Origin: Solirubrobacteraceae bacterium
Lineage (GTDB): Bacteria > Actinomycetota > Thermoleophilia > Solirubrobacterales > Solirubrobacteraceae
Assembly (NCBI GenBank): GCA_023230855.1
Contig: JALNWQ010000009.1
Coordinates: 124,001-188,000 of the forward strand
Direction of reading: 5' to 3'
Length of the DNA stretch: 64,000 nt
In this document: positions 8,566 through 16,692 of the stretch, piece by piece
Position numbering within the stretch: position 1 is the first letter of the stretch
Layout of the letters: the number at the start of each line of letters is the position of its first letter
Position numbers and translations under genes: made by a program
The notes under the pieces: generated by a model
Told to the model about the DNA's origin: nothing
What the model saw: only the letters and a program-made list of their open reading frames with translations
Database searches by the model: none

Positions 8566-9336
8566 TCACCGCACCCGCACCGTCTGCACCTGCAGGCGGT
8601 CGAGCGCTCGCACGCCCGCGAGGGTCGTGAACCGGTGGGTGTAGCGGTGCGTGTCGCCGCAGGGGACGCGGAGCGTCCGGACGCCCGGGTGGCGTTCCCG
8701 GTAGGTGCGCATCTGGGTCGGCATCACCAGGTCGTCGCAGACGCTGTTGCTCAGGAGGACGCGGCGTGGGGCGATCCGCAACGGCAGCGTCGCGGGAGAC
8801 ACCCGCGCCAGGTTCGGGCCCCACACCTCGCGCGTGCCCTCGACGAGGTCTGGGCGCAGCCCGGGACCGGCCGGATCGGTGATGGCGCCCTCGACGAGGA
8901 CCGCGAACGGCGTCGACCGGCGCGCCGCGACCATCAACGCCAGATGGCCACCGGCGGACTCGCCGGTGACGATCACCCGTCGGTACCGACGCTTGAGCCG
9001 GTCGTAGACGGCCAGCACGTCGGCCAGGCTGCGTCGGCCGGTCGTGTAGCCGGTGGAGTGGACGACCCACCCCCGTGCGGTCCAGTGGGGCCCCACCCGC
9101 GACGCGTACTCCGCCACCAGGCCCGGGTCGCTGCGCCACCCGCCGCCGTGGAGCCCCAGGACGATCCCCTTCGGCCGGCCCGCCGGTCGCTGGACGTTGA
9201 ACGGATGCACCGGCGCGACGACCGACGCGTGCGCTCCGGTCTCCACCGCTGATCGGCCGGGGTCGGCGGCCGCGCTGCCGGCGAGCAGCAGCCCGATGGT
9301 GGTGGTGAGCGATGCGATGGATGATCGGCGCAGCAT
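8566..9336 (-). CDS. secreted alpha/beta hydrolase
   Basis: 256 residues. Signal peptide at the N-terminus (SLTTTIGLLLAGSAAADP). HGGGW at about residue 63 is the oxyanion-hole motif of HSL/carboxylesterase-like hydrolases, GESAGGH gives the nucleophile Ser127, CDDLVMP the likely Asp and GDTHRYTH the likely catalytic His. An extracellular esterase is expected; substrate unknown. The start is set by the signal peptide. The 177 bp upstream (9337-9513) hold no gene. Confidence 0.8.
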   Translation of the reverse strand: MLRRSSIASLTTTIGLLLAGSAAADPGRSAVETGAHASVVAPVHPFNVQRPAGRPKGIVLGLHGGGWRSDPGLVAEYASRVGPHWTARGWVVHSTGYTTGRRSLADVLAVYDRLKRRYRRVIVTGESAGGHLALMVAARRSTPFAVLVEGAITDPAGPGLRPDLVEGTREVWGPNLARVSPATLPLRIAPRRVLLSNSVCDDLVMPTQMRTYRERHPGVRTLRVPCGDTHRYTHRFTTLAGVRALDRLQVQTVRVR

Positions 9337-9513
9337 GTTTCGTCCCGGTGATCGGCAGGTCCAGGCGGGACCGTGACCGGGAACGGACGGTCCGCCCCGG
9401 CACGGAAGCGGGCGACTTTAGCGATGGCGTCATCACCAGCCGGGGCCCGCGCGCGATCACCCCCCGAGCCGCCAGGTGTACGAGCCGTCCTCGAGGCCCG
9501 TCGTGCGGACCAC

Positions 9514-9936
9514 TCAGCGCGTCAGCAACATGAGGCCCTCGCGCGCCGCGGCGGCGTCGAGCTCGACGTCGAAGCTCGCGAACCGGAGGGCGGGGAGGTC
9601 GCGCACGTCGAGCGCCGCCGCGAGCTGCATCGCGTCGTAGCCACGCAGGCCGTGCCGCCGGGCGAGGGCGGCCGCCCGCACGACGACACGGTCGACGATC
9701 GGGACGACTGCCACGTCGACCCACAGCTCCTCGAACCCTGCCGCGAGCCGCTCCGCCGCGTCCGCGTCGACGCGGCCCCCGCGTCGCATCCGGGTCAGCG
9801 TCGCATGCGTCTCGACGAGGGCGAGATGACTCGCGACGAGCACCGACGACGCCTCGGCGGCGTCACGAACGGTCCGGCTGTGCTCCTCCTCGACGAGCAG
9901 CTTGACCAGGGCGCTGGTGTCGAGGAACAGCGTCAC
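9514..9936 (-). CDS. vapC: PIN-domain toxin VapC
   Basis: 140 residues, PIN ribonuclease toxin. FLDTSALVKLL carries the first catalytic Asp, SHLALVETHATL the conserved Glu, and HGLRGYDAMQLAAAL the third acidic cluster. GTG start at 9936 overlaps the antitoxin TGA by four bases (GTGA), the standard VapBC coupling. Expected to cleave RNA when its antitoxin is lost. Confidence 0.88.
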   Translation of the reverse strand: MTLFLDTSALVKLLVEEEHSRTVRDAAEASSVLVASHLALVETHATLTRMRRGGRVDADAAERLAAGFEELWVDVAVVPIVDRVVVRAAALARRHGLRGYDAMQLAAALDVRDLPALRFASFDVELDAAAAREGLMLLTR

Positions 9937-10220
9937 CGGGGCCCGCGGTCGTCCAGCACCGACTCGGACGCGGTCGGGCCCGGACCGGACAGCGCGATCG
10001 GCTCCGGCAGGCGGGGTCGGCGTCCGCTCCACCGCAGGCCGCGCTCGGCGAGCGCCGCCCGCACGGCGCCGTCGGCCCCGCCGATCGGGTCCCCCGCCGG
10101 GACGACCCGAGCCACGACGCGACCGCGGCGCGTGACGGTCACGTCCTCGCCGGCCTCGACGGCCCGGATCACGCCGGACGCGTCGCCCTTGAGCTCCCGG
10201 ATCCCCACCGACCTCGCCAT
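9933..10220 (-). CDS. vapB: antitoxin VapB/Phd-YefM type
   Basis: 95 residues starting MARSVGIRELKGDASGVIRA, the Phd/YefM-type DNA-binding fold (VEAGEDVTVTRRGRVVARVVP). The C-terminal 45 residues are the variable, toxin-binding tail. It should neutralise the downstream VapC and repress its own promoter. ATG 10220 is chosen because the family N-terminus starts there and a -10 TACGGT lies six bases upstream; a longer frame to 10343 is not needed. Confidence 0.85.
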   Translation of the reverse strand: MARSVGIRELKGDASGVIRAVEAGEDVTVTRRGRVVARVVPAGDPIGGADGAVRAALAERGLRWSGRRPRLPEPIALSGPGPTASESVLDDRGPR

Positions 10221-10248
10221 GTGGCCACCGTAGCACCGTATGTGGACA
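10221..10248 (-). promoter_or_regulatory. vapBC promoter and probable operator
   Basis: Minus-strand -10 TACGGT at 10227-10232, six bases before the ATG (leaderless). The same region has the heptamer TACGGTG twice in direct repeat, the 8-bp palindrome GTGGCCAC at 10221-10228 and a related GTGGACAC at 10242-10249. This is a likely VapB binding site. Confidence 0.45.
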
Positions 10249-10324
10249 CATCGGTCGAGGTCGTCGCCCCGCCCGGCCCCGCCCCCGCCCCGGGACCGCT
10301 GCTCGGCGGTCCGCGAGGGGCGGG

Positions 10325-10330
10325 TACCCT
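10325..10330 (+). promoter_or_regulatory. -10 box TACCCT
   Basis: TACCCT ends six bases before the GTG start at 10337, giving a leaderless transcript for the TetR gene. No -35 match at 17 bp. Confidence 0.4.
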
Positions 10331-10336
10331 GGGTCG

Positions 10337-10951
10337 GTGCCACCGAGCAGTCAGGCCCTCGCCGGCGCCCGCCGCCGTGCGGGGACGCAGCAGGACCTGC
10401 TCGCCGCGACGGTGCGGTTGCTCGAGGGCGGCGCGCCGTTGGCGACGCTGTCGATCGCCGACATCGCCCGCGAGGCCGACGTGTCGCGGGCCACGTTCTA
10501 CGCGCACTTCCGCGACCGCACCGCGCTGACCGAGGCGCTCGCGCGCGAGCAGCTCGCGTGGCTCACCGCGGCCGGGCGGCCGTCGGGGCCGCGACCGGGC
10601 GGGCCGCTCACCCGTGACGCGGTGCGCGGGTCGGTGCGGGAGCTCGTCGACGGGTGGCGCGAGAGGCACGTCGTGATCGGGGCGATCATCGAGATGGCCG
10701 AGCAGGACCCGGCGATCCGGGCGCTGTGGGTCGGCGGCATCCGCGAGGTCGCCGACGTCGCCCGCCGCGTGTTCACCGGGCACTGGGAGTCCGGCGCCGC
10801 CGACGCGCCCGACCACCCCGACGTCGTCGCCGAGTCGCTCACCTGGATGATCGAGCGGACCTGCCACCAGATGCTGGACGGTGGCCATGACCCGGACGCG
10901 CTCGTCGACGCGCTGAGCGAGACGGTCTGCCGGGTCGTCGGCGTGGCCTGA
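10337..10951 (+). CDS. TetR-family regulator
   Basis: 204 residues. N-terminal helix-turn-helix LATLSIADIAREADVSRATFYAHFRDRTALTEAL is typical TetR/AcrR; the remaining 130 residues are the all-helical ligand and dimer domain (ERTCHQMLDGGHDPDALVDALSE fits the TetR C-terminal type that often ends in a dimerisation helix). It is convergent with the AveC/FAD-oxidoreductase pair, its likely but unproven target. GTG start supported by the leaderless -10. Confidence 0.9.
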   Translation: MPPSSQALAGARRRAGTQQDLLAATVRLLEGGAPLATLSIADIAREADVSRATFYAHFRDRTALTEALAREQLAWLTAAGRPSGPRPGGPLTRDAVRGSVRELVDGWRERHVVIGAIIEMAEQDPAIRALWVGGIREVADVARRVFTGHWESGAADAPDHPDVVAESLTWMIERTCHQMLDGGHDPDALVDALSETVCRVVGVA

Positions 10952-11053
10952 CGCCGCCTGCCGCCGACCCGGCGCCACCCGCCGATCGCGGGCGGTCCCG
11001 GCGCGGTCGGGGTGACGCCGCCACGTGCGGGGCGACGCCGCTCCGCCGCCCGG

Positions 11054-12148
11054 TCAGCGCGACGGCAGCAGGTAGCTCGGCAGGTCCGCGGCGCTGTCGC
11101 CGACGAGGCCCAGCCAGTTGAACGGCAGGTGGTAGACGAGGAAGAACGCCGTCATCGACGCCCCGATCACCGCGAGCCAGCTCGCCGGGCCACGCCACCG
11201 CGGCGCCAGCCGCTCGACGCCACGCTCGGCCCACGAGCGACCGTCCGGGCTGTCGCGGGCGCTGAGCAGCAGGTTGGTGAAGAACACCCCGAGCGCCGCG
11301 ACGAGCACCATCTCGTACAGCGGGAACTGGTACTGCGACCCGGCGAACAACGTCACGCTCTCCGGTGCCTGCGCGTAGGCATAGCCGTGGTCCAAGCGGA
11401 TGAAGACGTTCTCGACGACGAAGTCGAACACGCACGCCGCGACGAACACGACCGACAACGCGGTCCCGTTGCGGATCCCCGGCCAGCGGCGGCGCATCCG
11501 CTGGATCGCCGGCACCGCGACGAGCGCCACCCCGATGCAGAAGTACATGTACATCGGGGTGCCCCAGACGATGCCCTCCGCGTAGCGCGACTGGTGGTCG
11601 GGGTCGGCGAACGGCAGGAACGACGACCAGCTGCCGACGTTGATCGAGTGCTGGTTCCACGCGAAGAGGTACTCCTGCGTGTTGAGGAACCCGTCCGACA
11701 CGCTGCCGAGGAAGCACCCCAGGGCGATCTTCGCCTCGATCCCCAGCCGCCGCGCGCGCCGCCACGGCCGGATCGCGACGAGGTACACGATGGTGCTCAT
11801 CTCGACGACGCTCGCCACCTCGGAGATCCGCAGCAGCACGAGCCGCCAGGTGGGGAACTCGTCCGGGCCGAGGACCTCGACCCGGCCGAACTCCTCCGAC
11901 GACAGGATCCAGCGGCCCCACGTCGTGAGCGCGAGCGCGGCGAGCAGCACCCCGACGAGCGCCCAGATCACCACCCCGCCACGGTGGTCGGGCGGGCCGG
12001 GCGGGGTGGTCGGGGCAGCGTCCGCTCCGGCGGCGGCCGTCGTCGCGGACGTCGCCGAGGGCGTGACGGCGGCCTCGTCCGTGGAGGCGCCCCCGACTCC
12101 GACGGACGAACCGCCGCCGGCCGTGCGACCGGTGGTCGGGGTCGCCAT
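11054..12148 (-). CDS. AveC-family membrane protein (spirocyclase-like)
   Basis: 364 residues. An Ala/Thr/Pro-rich N-terminal tail of about 58 residues is followed by about seven hydrophobic segments (VVIWALVGVLLAALALTTWG, MYFCIGVALVAVPAI, ALSVVFVAACVFDFVVENVF, MVLVAALGVFFTNLLL, WLAVIGASMTAFFLVYHLPF). Features such as SVSDGFLNTQEYLFAWNQHS and HLPFNWLGLVGDSAADLPSYL fit the AveC family, named for the avermectin spiroketal cyclase; mycobacterial and related members have no known substrate. ATG 12148 overlaps the TGA of the FAD oxidoreductase by one base (TGATG), so the two are coupled. Confidence 0.75.
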   Translation of the reverse strand: MATPTTGRTAGGGSSVGVGGASTDEAAVTPSATSATTAAAGADAAPTTPPGPPDHRGGVVIWALVGVLLAALALTTWGRWILSSEEFGRVEVLGPDEFPTWRLVLLRISEVASVVEMSTIVYLVAIRPWRRARRLGIEAKIALGCFLGSVSDGFLNTQEYLFAWNQHSINVGSWSSFLPFADPDHQSRYAEGIVWGTPMYMYFCIGVALVAVPAIQRMRRRWPGIRNGTALSVVFVAACVFDFVVENVFIRLDHGYAYAQAPESVTLFAGSQYQFPLYEMVLVAALGVFFTNLLLSARDSPDGRSWAERGVERLAPRWRGPASWLAVIGASMTAFFLVYHLPFNWLGLVGDSAADLPSYLLPSR

Positions 12149-13563
12149 CACGCCACCCCGTCGAGCGCCCGCTCGCCGACCGTGACCGGGACGCCGGCGG
12201 GCGGGGAGGCGTCGGCGCGCAGCAGCGGCAGCAGGTCACGGACGGCGCGCTCGCCGGAGCAGGTGGCGGTGCAGATGTTCGACGACGACCAGAAGATGCC
12301 GCCGAGCTCGATCCGGCTGCCGCGCGGACGACGGCGGACGAACTCGCCCAGCTCGCGGTACAGGCCCGGCCGCGAGTAGACGATGACCTCGTTCCAGCGC
12401 GAGATCCGGGTGTGGTCGACGGTGTCCGACAGCCCGGGCAGGACCTTCTCCGCACCGCGTAGGAACCACTCGCGCACCGTGTCGTCGTCCTCGCGCACGA
12501 GCCGCTCGGCGTGCTCGGTCATCGCGAGGAACGCGAGCAGCCCGTGGCCGTCGGGCACGCGACCGGGGGCCTTGTTGTGCTCGCAGGTGAACCCCATGAC
12601 CCCCGGGTCGATCGACTCGGGGATGTTCGACACCGACGCCCGCACCCCCGGCGGCGGGGTCGTCACGCCGACGTTCATCACGACGCACTTCGTGTAGCGC
12701 AGCGACCGCAGGAACGCCTCGCACGACGGGTCGGTGAAGTACCCGGGCAGCAGGTCGGGGATGCGGTCGCCACGGATCGTGACGACCGCCGCGGCCGCCT
12801 CCTCGACGTGGTCGCCGTCGGCGTCGGTGTAGCTCGCGCGGACCCCGTCGGCGGTCTCGACGAGCTCGCGCACCGTCGCCCCCAACCGCACCTCGTGGCC
12901 GGCCGCGAGCGCCTCGATGTACTCCGAGTAGCCGTTGCGGAACGCGTAGAGCGTCGTGCCGAGGATGTTGTTGATCATGAAGAACAGCTCGACGACCGAG
13001 ATCGTGTCGCTGCGCACCCCCAGCACCCCGCGGACGGTGGAGTCGATGAGGTAGTCGTACGCCTCGCCCGACAGGCCGAGGTGGCGCTCGCAGAACCGCT
13101 TGGGCGTCTCGTGGTCCCAGCGCCCCGCGGACGACAGGTCCTCGTAGCTCAGGTGCTTGCCGATCCGCGCGTTGACGAGGCCGAGCTGGGCCAGGGCGAG
13201 CTTGGACCGGGCGCTGACGATCGGGCTGCGGACCGCGTCGCGGAACAGCGCCTCGGACCGCAGCTCGTGGACCTGCCCGTCGCGGGCGAACCCGACGCGC
13301 GACCCGGCGGGGATCAGCGCGTCGTGCAGGCCGAGCTCCTCGACGATCCGCAGGACGGGCCGGTACGCCGACGGCAGCAGCGTCGCGCCCTCCTCCATGA
13401 GGTAGCCCGCCTCGCGGCGCGTGCGGATCTGCCCGCCGACCCGGTCGCGCTGGTCGATCAGCACGGGATGGAACCCGGCGCCGCGCAGCCGGTGCGCGGC
13501 GGTGAGCCCCGAGGGCCCCGCCCCGACGACGAGGACGCGGGGACGGTCGACGGACGCGCTCAT
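12148..13563 (-). CDS. FAD-dependent oxidoreductase, amine-oxidase/PPO-like
   Basis: 471 residues from MSASVDRPRVLVVGAGPSGL. The N-terminal dinucleotide site is V-GAGPSGLTAAHRL with Asp and Arg of IDQRDRVGGQIRT, the flavin amine oxidase/protoporphyrinogen-oxidase-like pattern; C-terminal GGIFWSSSNICTATCSGERAV closes the FAD site. Likely a desaturase or oxidase of a lipid or terpenoid-like substrate together with the coupled AveC-like protein. An alternative ATG at 13581 adds MLYKTD, but that codon lies in a palindrome that looks like an operator, so 13563 is preferred. Confidence 0.8.
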   Translation of the reverse strand: MSASVDRPRVLVVGAGPSGLTAAHRLRGAGFHPVLIDQRDRVGGQIRTRREAGYLMEEGATLLPSAYRPVLRIVEELGLHDALIPAGSRVGFARDGQVHELRSEALFRDAVRSPIVSARSKLALAQLGLVNARIGKHLSYEDLSSAGRWDHETPKRFCERHLGLSGEAYDYLIDSTVRGVLGVRSDTISVVELFFMINNILGTTLYAFRNGYSEYIEALAAGHEVRLGATVRELVETADGVRASYTDADGDHVEEAAAAVVTIRGDRIPDLLPGYFTDPSCEAFLRSLRYTKCVVMNVGVTTPPPGVRASVSNIPESIDPGVMGFTCEHNKAPGRVPDGHGLLAFLAMTEHAERLVREDDDTVREWFLRGAEKVLPGLSDTVDHTRISRWNEVIVYSRPGLYRELGEFVRRRPRGSRIELGGIFWSSSNICTATCSGERAVRDLLPLLRADASPPAGVPVTVGERALDGVA

Positions 13564-13570
13564 ATCAGTT

Positions 13571-13578
13571 TTGTACAA
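13571..13578. promoter_or_regulatory. palindrome TTGTACAA near FAD oxidoreductase start
   Basis: The 8-bp palindrome TTGTACAA sits in an unusually AT-rich stretch (ATATCAGTTTTGTACAACAT) directly upstream of the preferred start. It is a candidate TetR operator for the oxidoreductase-AveC pair; weak on its own. Confidence 0.3.
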
Positions 13579-13687
13579 CATGTCGACTTCATCGCGCAAG
13601 CGCCGACCCCCACGTCCACGAGTCCACCTCCGTTCCTCCACGATCGACCGGTCGTTCCGGCACAGGTTCAGCGTCGACGATCACGGC

Positions 13688-13915
13688 ATGACCGACGACC
13701 AGATGCTCCACGCCACGATCGACGACCACGGGCCCGACGACGCCGGATCCGCGTTCCTCGACGCGATGTTCGAGCTCCTCTGCGAGATCTCGGACGAGGC
13801 CGGCATCCCGCGACCGGAGCGCAACGTCCGGATCGACGTGTCGACGGGCGAGGTCATCCGCCCGGAGCGCCCCGAGAAGGACCACGACCCGGCGCGCCCG
13901 CCGGCGGGCCGCTGA
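13688..13915 (+). CDS. small acidic hypothetical protein
   Basis: 75 residues, MTDDQMLHATIDDHGPDDAG onward, with a helical middle (AFLDAMFELLCEISDEAGIP) and a basic/Pro-rich tail. The composition is protein-like and unlike the opposite strand. No family recognised. It is convergent with mceF, 49 bp away, and divergent from the FAD oxidoreductase. Start chosen at the last upstream ATG before the acidic region. Confidence 0.45.
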   Translation: MTDDQMLHATIDDHGPDDAGSAFLDAMFELLCEISDEAGIPRPERNVRIDVSTGEVIRPERPEKDHDPARPPAGR

Positions 13916-13964
13916 CGCAGGGACGCCCCGGGCCGGCCCACCGCGGCGCCCCGTCCTTCACCCG

Positions 13965-15371
13965 CTACGGCAACGGCCGCACGTGCGGCCACTGGGCCGT
14001 CACGCCGTCGAACGTCCACGGCTTCTGGGTGATGCACGGCGGGGTACCGCCGAAGGGGGGCAGCAACGTGGCGTTGCTCGTGTGCCGGCAGTCGAACGCC
14101 TCGAGCGTGCCGGATCTCAACGCGTTGAGCGCGCCCGGGGCGGGGTACTCGTTGGAGCGGAAGTACGACGGGCGCTCCCCCACCCCGTACAACGGCGACG
14201 CGGGGATCGTCATCGCCAGGCGGATGTAGTGCTGCTTGCGGCCGCCGACGCCGACGGTGGACGCCTGCGTCATCGCGCCGAGCTTGCCCGTCCACGACAC
14301 GAGCTGGTCGTCGTACGCCTCGAGGATGCGGAAGAACGACGGCATCCGTCGGGTGACCTCGCGCAGGTCGGGGAGCAGCCCGGGGAACCGGTCGGTGATC
14401 CGCTCGACGTCGGGCAGCATCCGGCCGATCCGCACGAGCTCGGGCCGGGCCGCCTCGAGGAGCGATGCGAGCGCCGGCACGAGCCGGTCGACGCTGCGGA
14501 CCGTCGCGGGGAGCACCGTCGAGCCCTCCCGCAGGCGCCGCGCGACCGGCGCGCCCGAGCGCAGCACGCGCCGGGCCACCGCGAGCGTCGCCTCGGTCTC
14601 CTCGGTCAGCCCCGGCAGGCCGTCGATCGTGGCCCGCAGCGCGTCGTCGCGGGCGGCGGTGTCCGACACGATCGTCGCCGCGTCACGCAACAGGCCGCGC
14701 AGGTCCGCATCCGACCCGTTGACCGCCGCGAGCACCCGGTCGGTACGGCGCAGCACCCGCGCCACCGTCGGGCGGCTGCGGTCGACGACGGCGCTCAGCC
14801 GCTCGAGCTCGCGCGTGACCTCGGGGGCGCCGGCGAGCAGCTCGTTGAGGTCCTGCCCCCGGTCGCGCAACGTCCGCTCGAGCGTGCCGGTGAGCCTCCG
14901 GATCGACCGGCGGGTCGGCTCGTCGAACATGTCGAGCACCTCGCCGACCGTCGGGGCGACCTCGACGCGGGACGACGACAGGCGGCCGCCCTCGGGGATC
15001 GTCGGGCCGTCGACCGTGCCGGGCGACAGCGCGACGTACCGCTCGCCGAGCACCGACTTGTTGCGCAGCATCGCCCGCGTGTCGCGCGGGAGCGGCGCGA
15101 ACTCCGGGTCGATCTCGACCAGGGTGTCGGTGTCGGTGCCGGCGGCGGTCACCCGCACGACCCGGCCGACGACGACCCCGGACAGCTGGACGTCCGCGCC
15201 ACGGACGAGCCCCGTGCCATCGGGCAGGCGCACCGACACCTGGTACCCCCGCGCCTGGAACGGCACGCCGCCGTCGGCGCGCACCCACAGCGCGATCGCG
15301 ACGACGACCGCGACGAACGCGGCGAGGATCATGCCGAGCAGCACCCGGCGCGGCGGCAGGCTCGTCAGCAC
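13965..15371 (-). CDS. mceF: MCE-family protein MceF
   Basis: 468 residues, last gene of the mce operon. One N-terminal membrane anchor (VLLGMILAAFVAVVVAIALWV), then the MCE domain (about 40-115: YQVSVRLPDGTGLVRGADVQ, VVVGRVVRV, LRNKSVLGERYVALSP), then a long helical region that forms the needle or barrel in Mce complexes, and a C-terminal Cys-containing tail with PPFGGTPPCITQKPW. It is presumed part of the periplasmic lipid-transfer tube fed by the YrbE permease. GTG start at 15371, 46 bp after mceE. Confidence 0.9.
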   Translation of the reverse strand: MLTSLPPRRVLLGMILAAFVAVVVAIALWVRADGGVPFQARGYQVSVRLPDGTGLVRGADVQLSGVVVGRVVRVTAAGTDTDTLVEIDPEFAPLPRDTRAMLRNKSVLGERYVALSPGTVDGPTIPEGGRLSSSRVEVAPTVGEVLDMFDEPTRRSIRRLTGTLERTLRDRGQDLNELLAGAPEVTRELERLSAVVDRSRPTVARVLRRTDRVLAAVNGSDADLRGLLRDAATIVSDTAARDDALRATIDGLPGLTEETEATLAVARRVLRSGAPVARRLREGSTVLPATVRSVDRLVPALASLLEAARPELVRIGRMLPDVERITDRFPGLLPDLREVTRRMPSFFRILEAYDDQLVSWTGKLGAMTQASTVGVGGRKQHYIRLAMTIPASPLYGVGERPSYFRSNEYPAPGALNALRSGTLEAFDCRHTSNATLLPPFGGTPPCITQKPWTFDGVTAQWPHVRPLP

Positions 15372-15417
15372 GTCGTCCTCCCCGCGATCGTGGTGGCCGG
15401 CACGTGGTCCACGGCGA

Positions 15418-16692
15418 TCACGGCTCGCACCCTCCGACGAGCGGCCCGAGCAGCGGCTGCAGCACCGCGGCGAGCGCGGGATCGCTCGCGAACGGGCCGC
15501 AGTCGACGAGCGGCAGCAGGCGCCACCCCGCGCCCATCGGGTCGGTGGTCGACAGCATCGAGTTGGCGTTGTGGAAGAACCACGAGCCCCAGAACAGGTA
15601 GCCCTTGCGGTCGTCCCCGGGGTCGGCGACGAGCTCGTTGAACGCGTAGGTCAGCACCGACAGGATCCGCCGGGCGGGCGGGGTGATGCCCTGCATCGCC
15701 GTGAGGACCGGCAGCGCCTGGCGCGCCAGCGGCGTCGCGTCGCGCACGAGCGGTCGCACGTCGCGCCGCAGCAGCGGCTCGACGCGGTCGAGCAGGCGGG
15801 CGGCGTCGCGCGCGGTCGCCGGCAGGGTGCGCAGCGCGGGGCGCAGGGTCCGGGCGGTGCGGGCGGCGGTGCGCGACAGGCCCGCGGTGCGCCGCACCGT
15901 CGCGCCGACGTCGCGCAGCGTCCCCGGCAGCCGGTCGAGCGACGCCCGGACCGCGGCGTCCTGGCGACCGACCGCCGACAGGGTCGTGTCGAGCCCGGCG
16001 AGGATCTCGTTGATCGCCGGGGCGTCGCGCGCCGTCTGGCCGGCCACGAGGTGCGTGTCGCGGACGAGGCGTCGCACGAGCCGGTCGCGGTCGGCGAGCG
16101 CGGCGGTGATCCGCCGCAGCTGGGCGGTCGTGGGGCCCAGGCCGCGGAGCGCGTCGCCCAGGTCCTCGCCCCGGCCCTCGGTCCCGCGACCGGCGGTGAG
16201 GAGCAGCTGCTGGAGGTAGAGCCGCGAGTCGGCGTCGAGCACCGCGAGGATCTCGTCGACGTCGATCGTCGTGCGGGTGCGCGACGCGTCGAGGATCTCG
16301 TCCGGGCCGAGCGCGGGCTCCGAGCGGGTGCCCGGATCGAGCTCGACCTCCATGTTCTTCAGGGGCGTGATCGGGGTGAGGAGCGCCCGCGCGTCACGGT
16401 GCACCCGCGGCAGCCGGTCCGGGTCGAGCGACAGGGTGACGATCGCGCGGCCCCGCTCGAGCTCGACGCCCGAGACCTCGCCGACCCGCACCCCGGACAC
16501 CGACACCGGCTGGCCGGTGTTGGGGGTGAGCGACTGGGCGGTGACGAACGCGACCCGCACGTCGTAGCGGTCGGTGAACGGCAGCCGCAGCCGCTGCTGG
16601 CTCAGCAGGTAGCCGGACACGACGAGCGCCGCGGCGATGAACCCGACGATGACGAGGATCCAGCGCCCGTTCTCGCGCCACGCCCGCGCCAT
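15418..16692 (-). CDS. mceE: MCE-family protein MceE
   Basis: 424 residues. N-terminal anchor WILVIVGFIAAALVVSGYLL; MCE domain about 40-115 (YDVRVAFVTAQSLTPNTGQP, VSGVRVGEV, ITPLKNMEVELDPG); long coiled helical region; C-terminal tail with Cys pair (LVDCGPF, LVGGCEP). In Mycobacterium tuberculosis the E subunit is usually a lipoprotein, but here there is no Cys in the signal region, so it is a plain membrane-anchored subunit. The ATG abuts the stop of mceD. Confidence 0.88.
   Translation of the reverse strand: MARAWRENGRWILVIVGFIAAALVVSGYLLSQQRLRLPFTDRYDVRVAFVTAQSLTPNTGQPVSVSGVRVGEVSGVELERGRAIVTLSLDPDRLPRVHRDARALLTPITPLKNMEVELDPGTRSEPALGPDEILDASRTRTTIDVDEILAVLDADSRLYLQQLLLTAGRGTEGRGEDLGDALRGLGPTTAQLRRITAALADRDRLVRRLVRDTHLVAGQTARDAPAINEILAGLDTTLSAVGRQDAAVRASLDRLPGTLRDVGATVRRTAGLSRTAARTARTLRPALRTLPATARDAARLLDRVEPLLRRDVRPLVRDATPLARQALPVLTAMQGITPPARRILSVLTYAFNELVADPGDDRKGYLFWGSWFFHNANSMLSTTDPMGAGWRLLPLVDCGPFASDPALAAVLQPLLGPLVGGCEP

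Noticed and set aside
10978..10992. CCCGC-CGATC-GCGGG hairpin as terminator between TetR and AveC genes
   Set aside because: Only five base pairs in very GC-rich DNA; not distinguishable from background.
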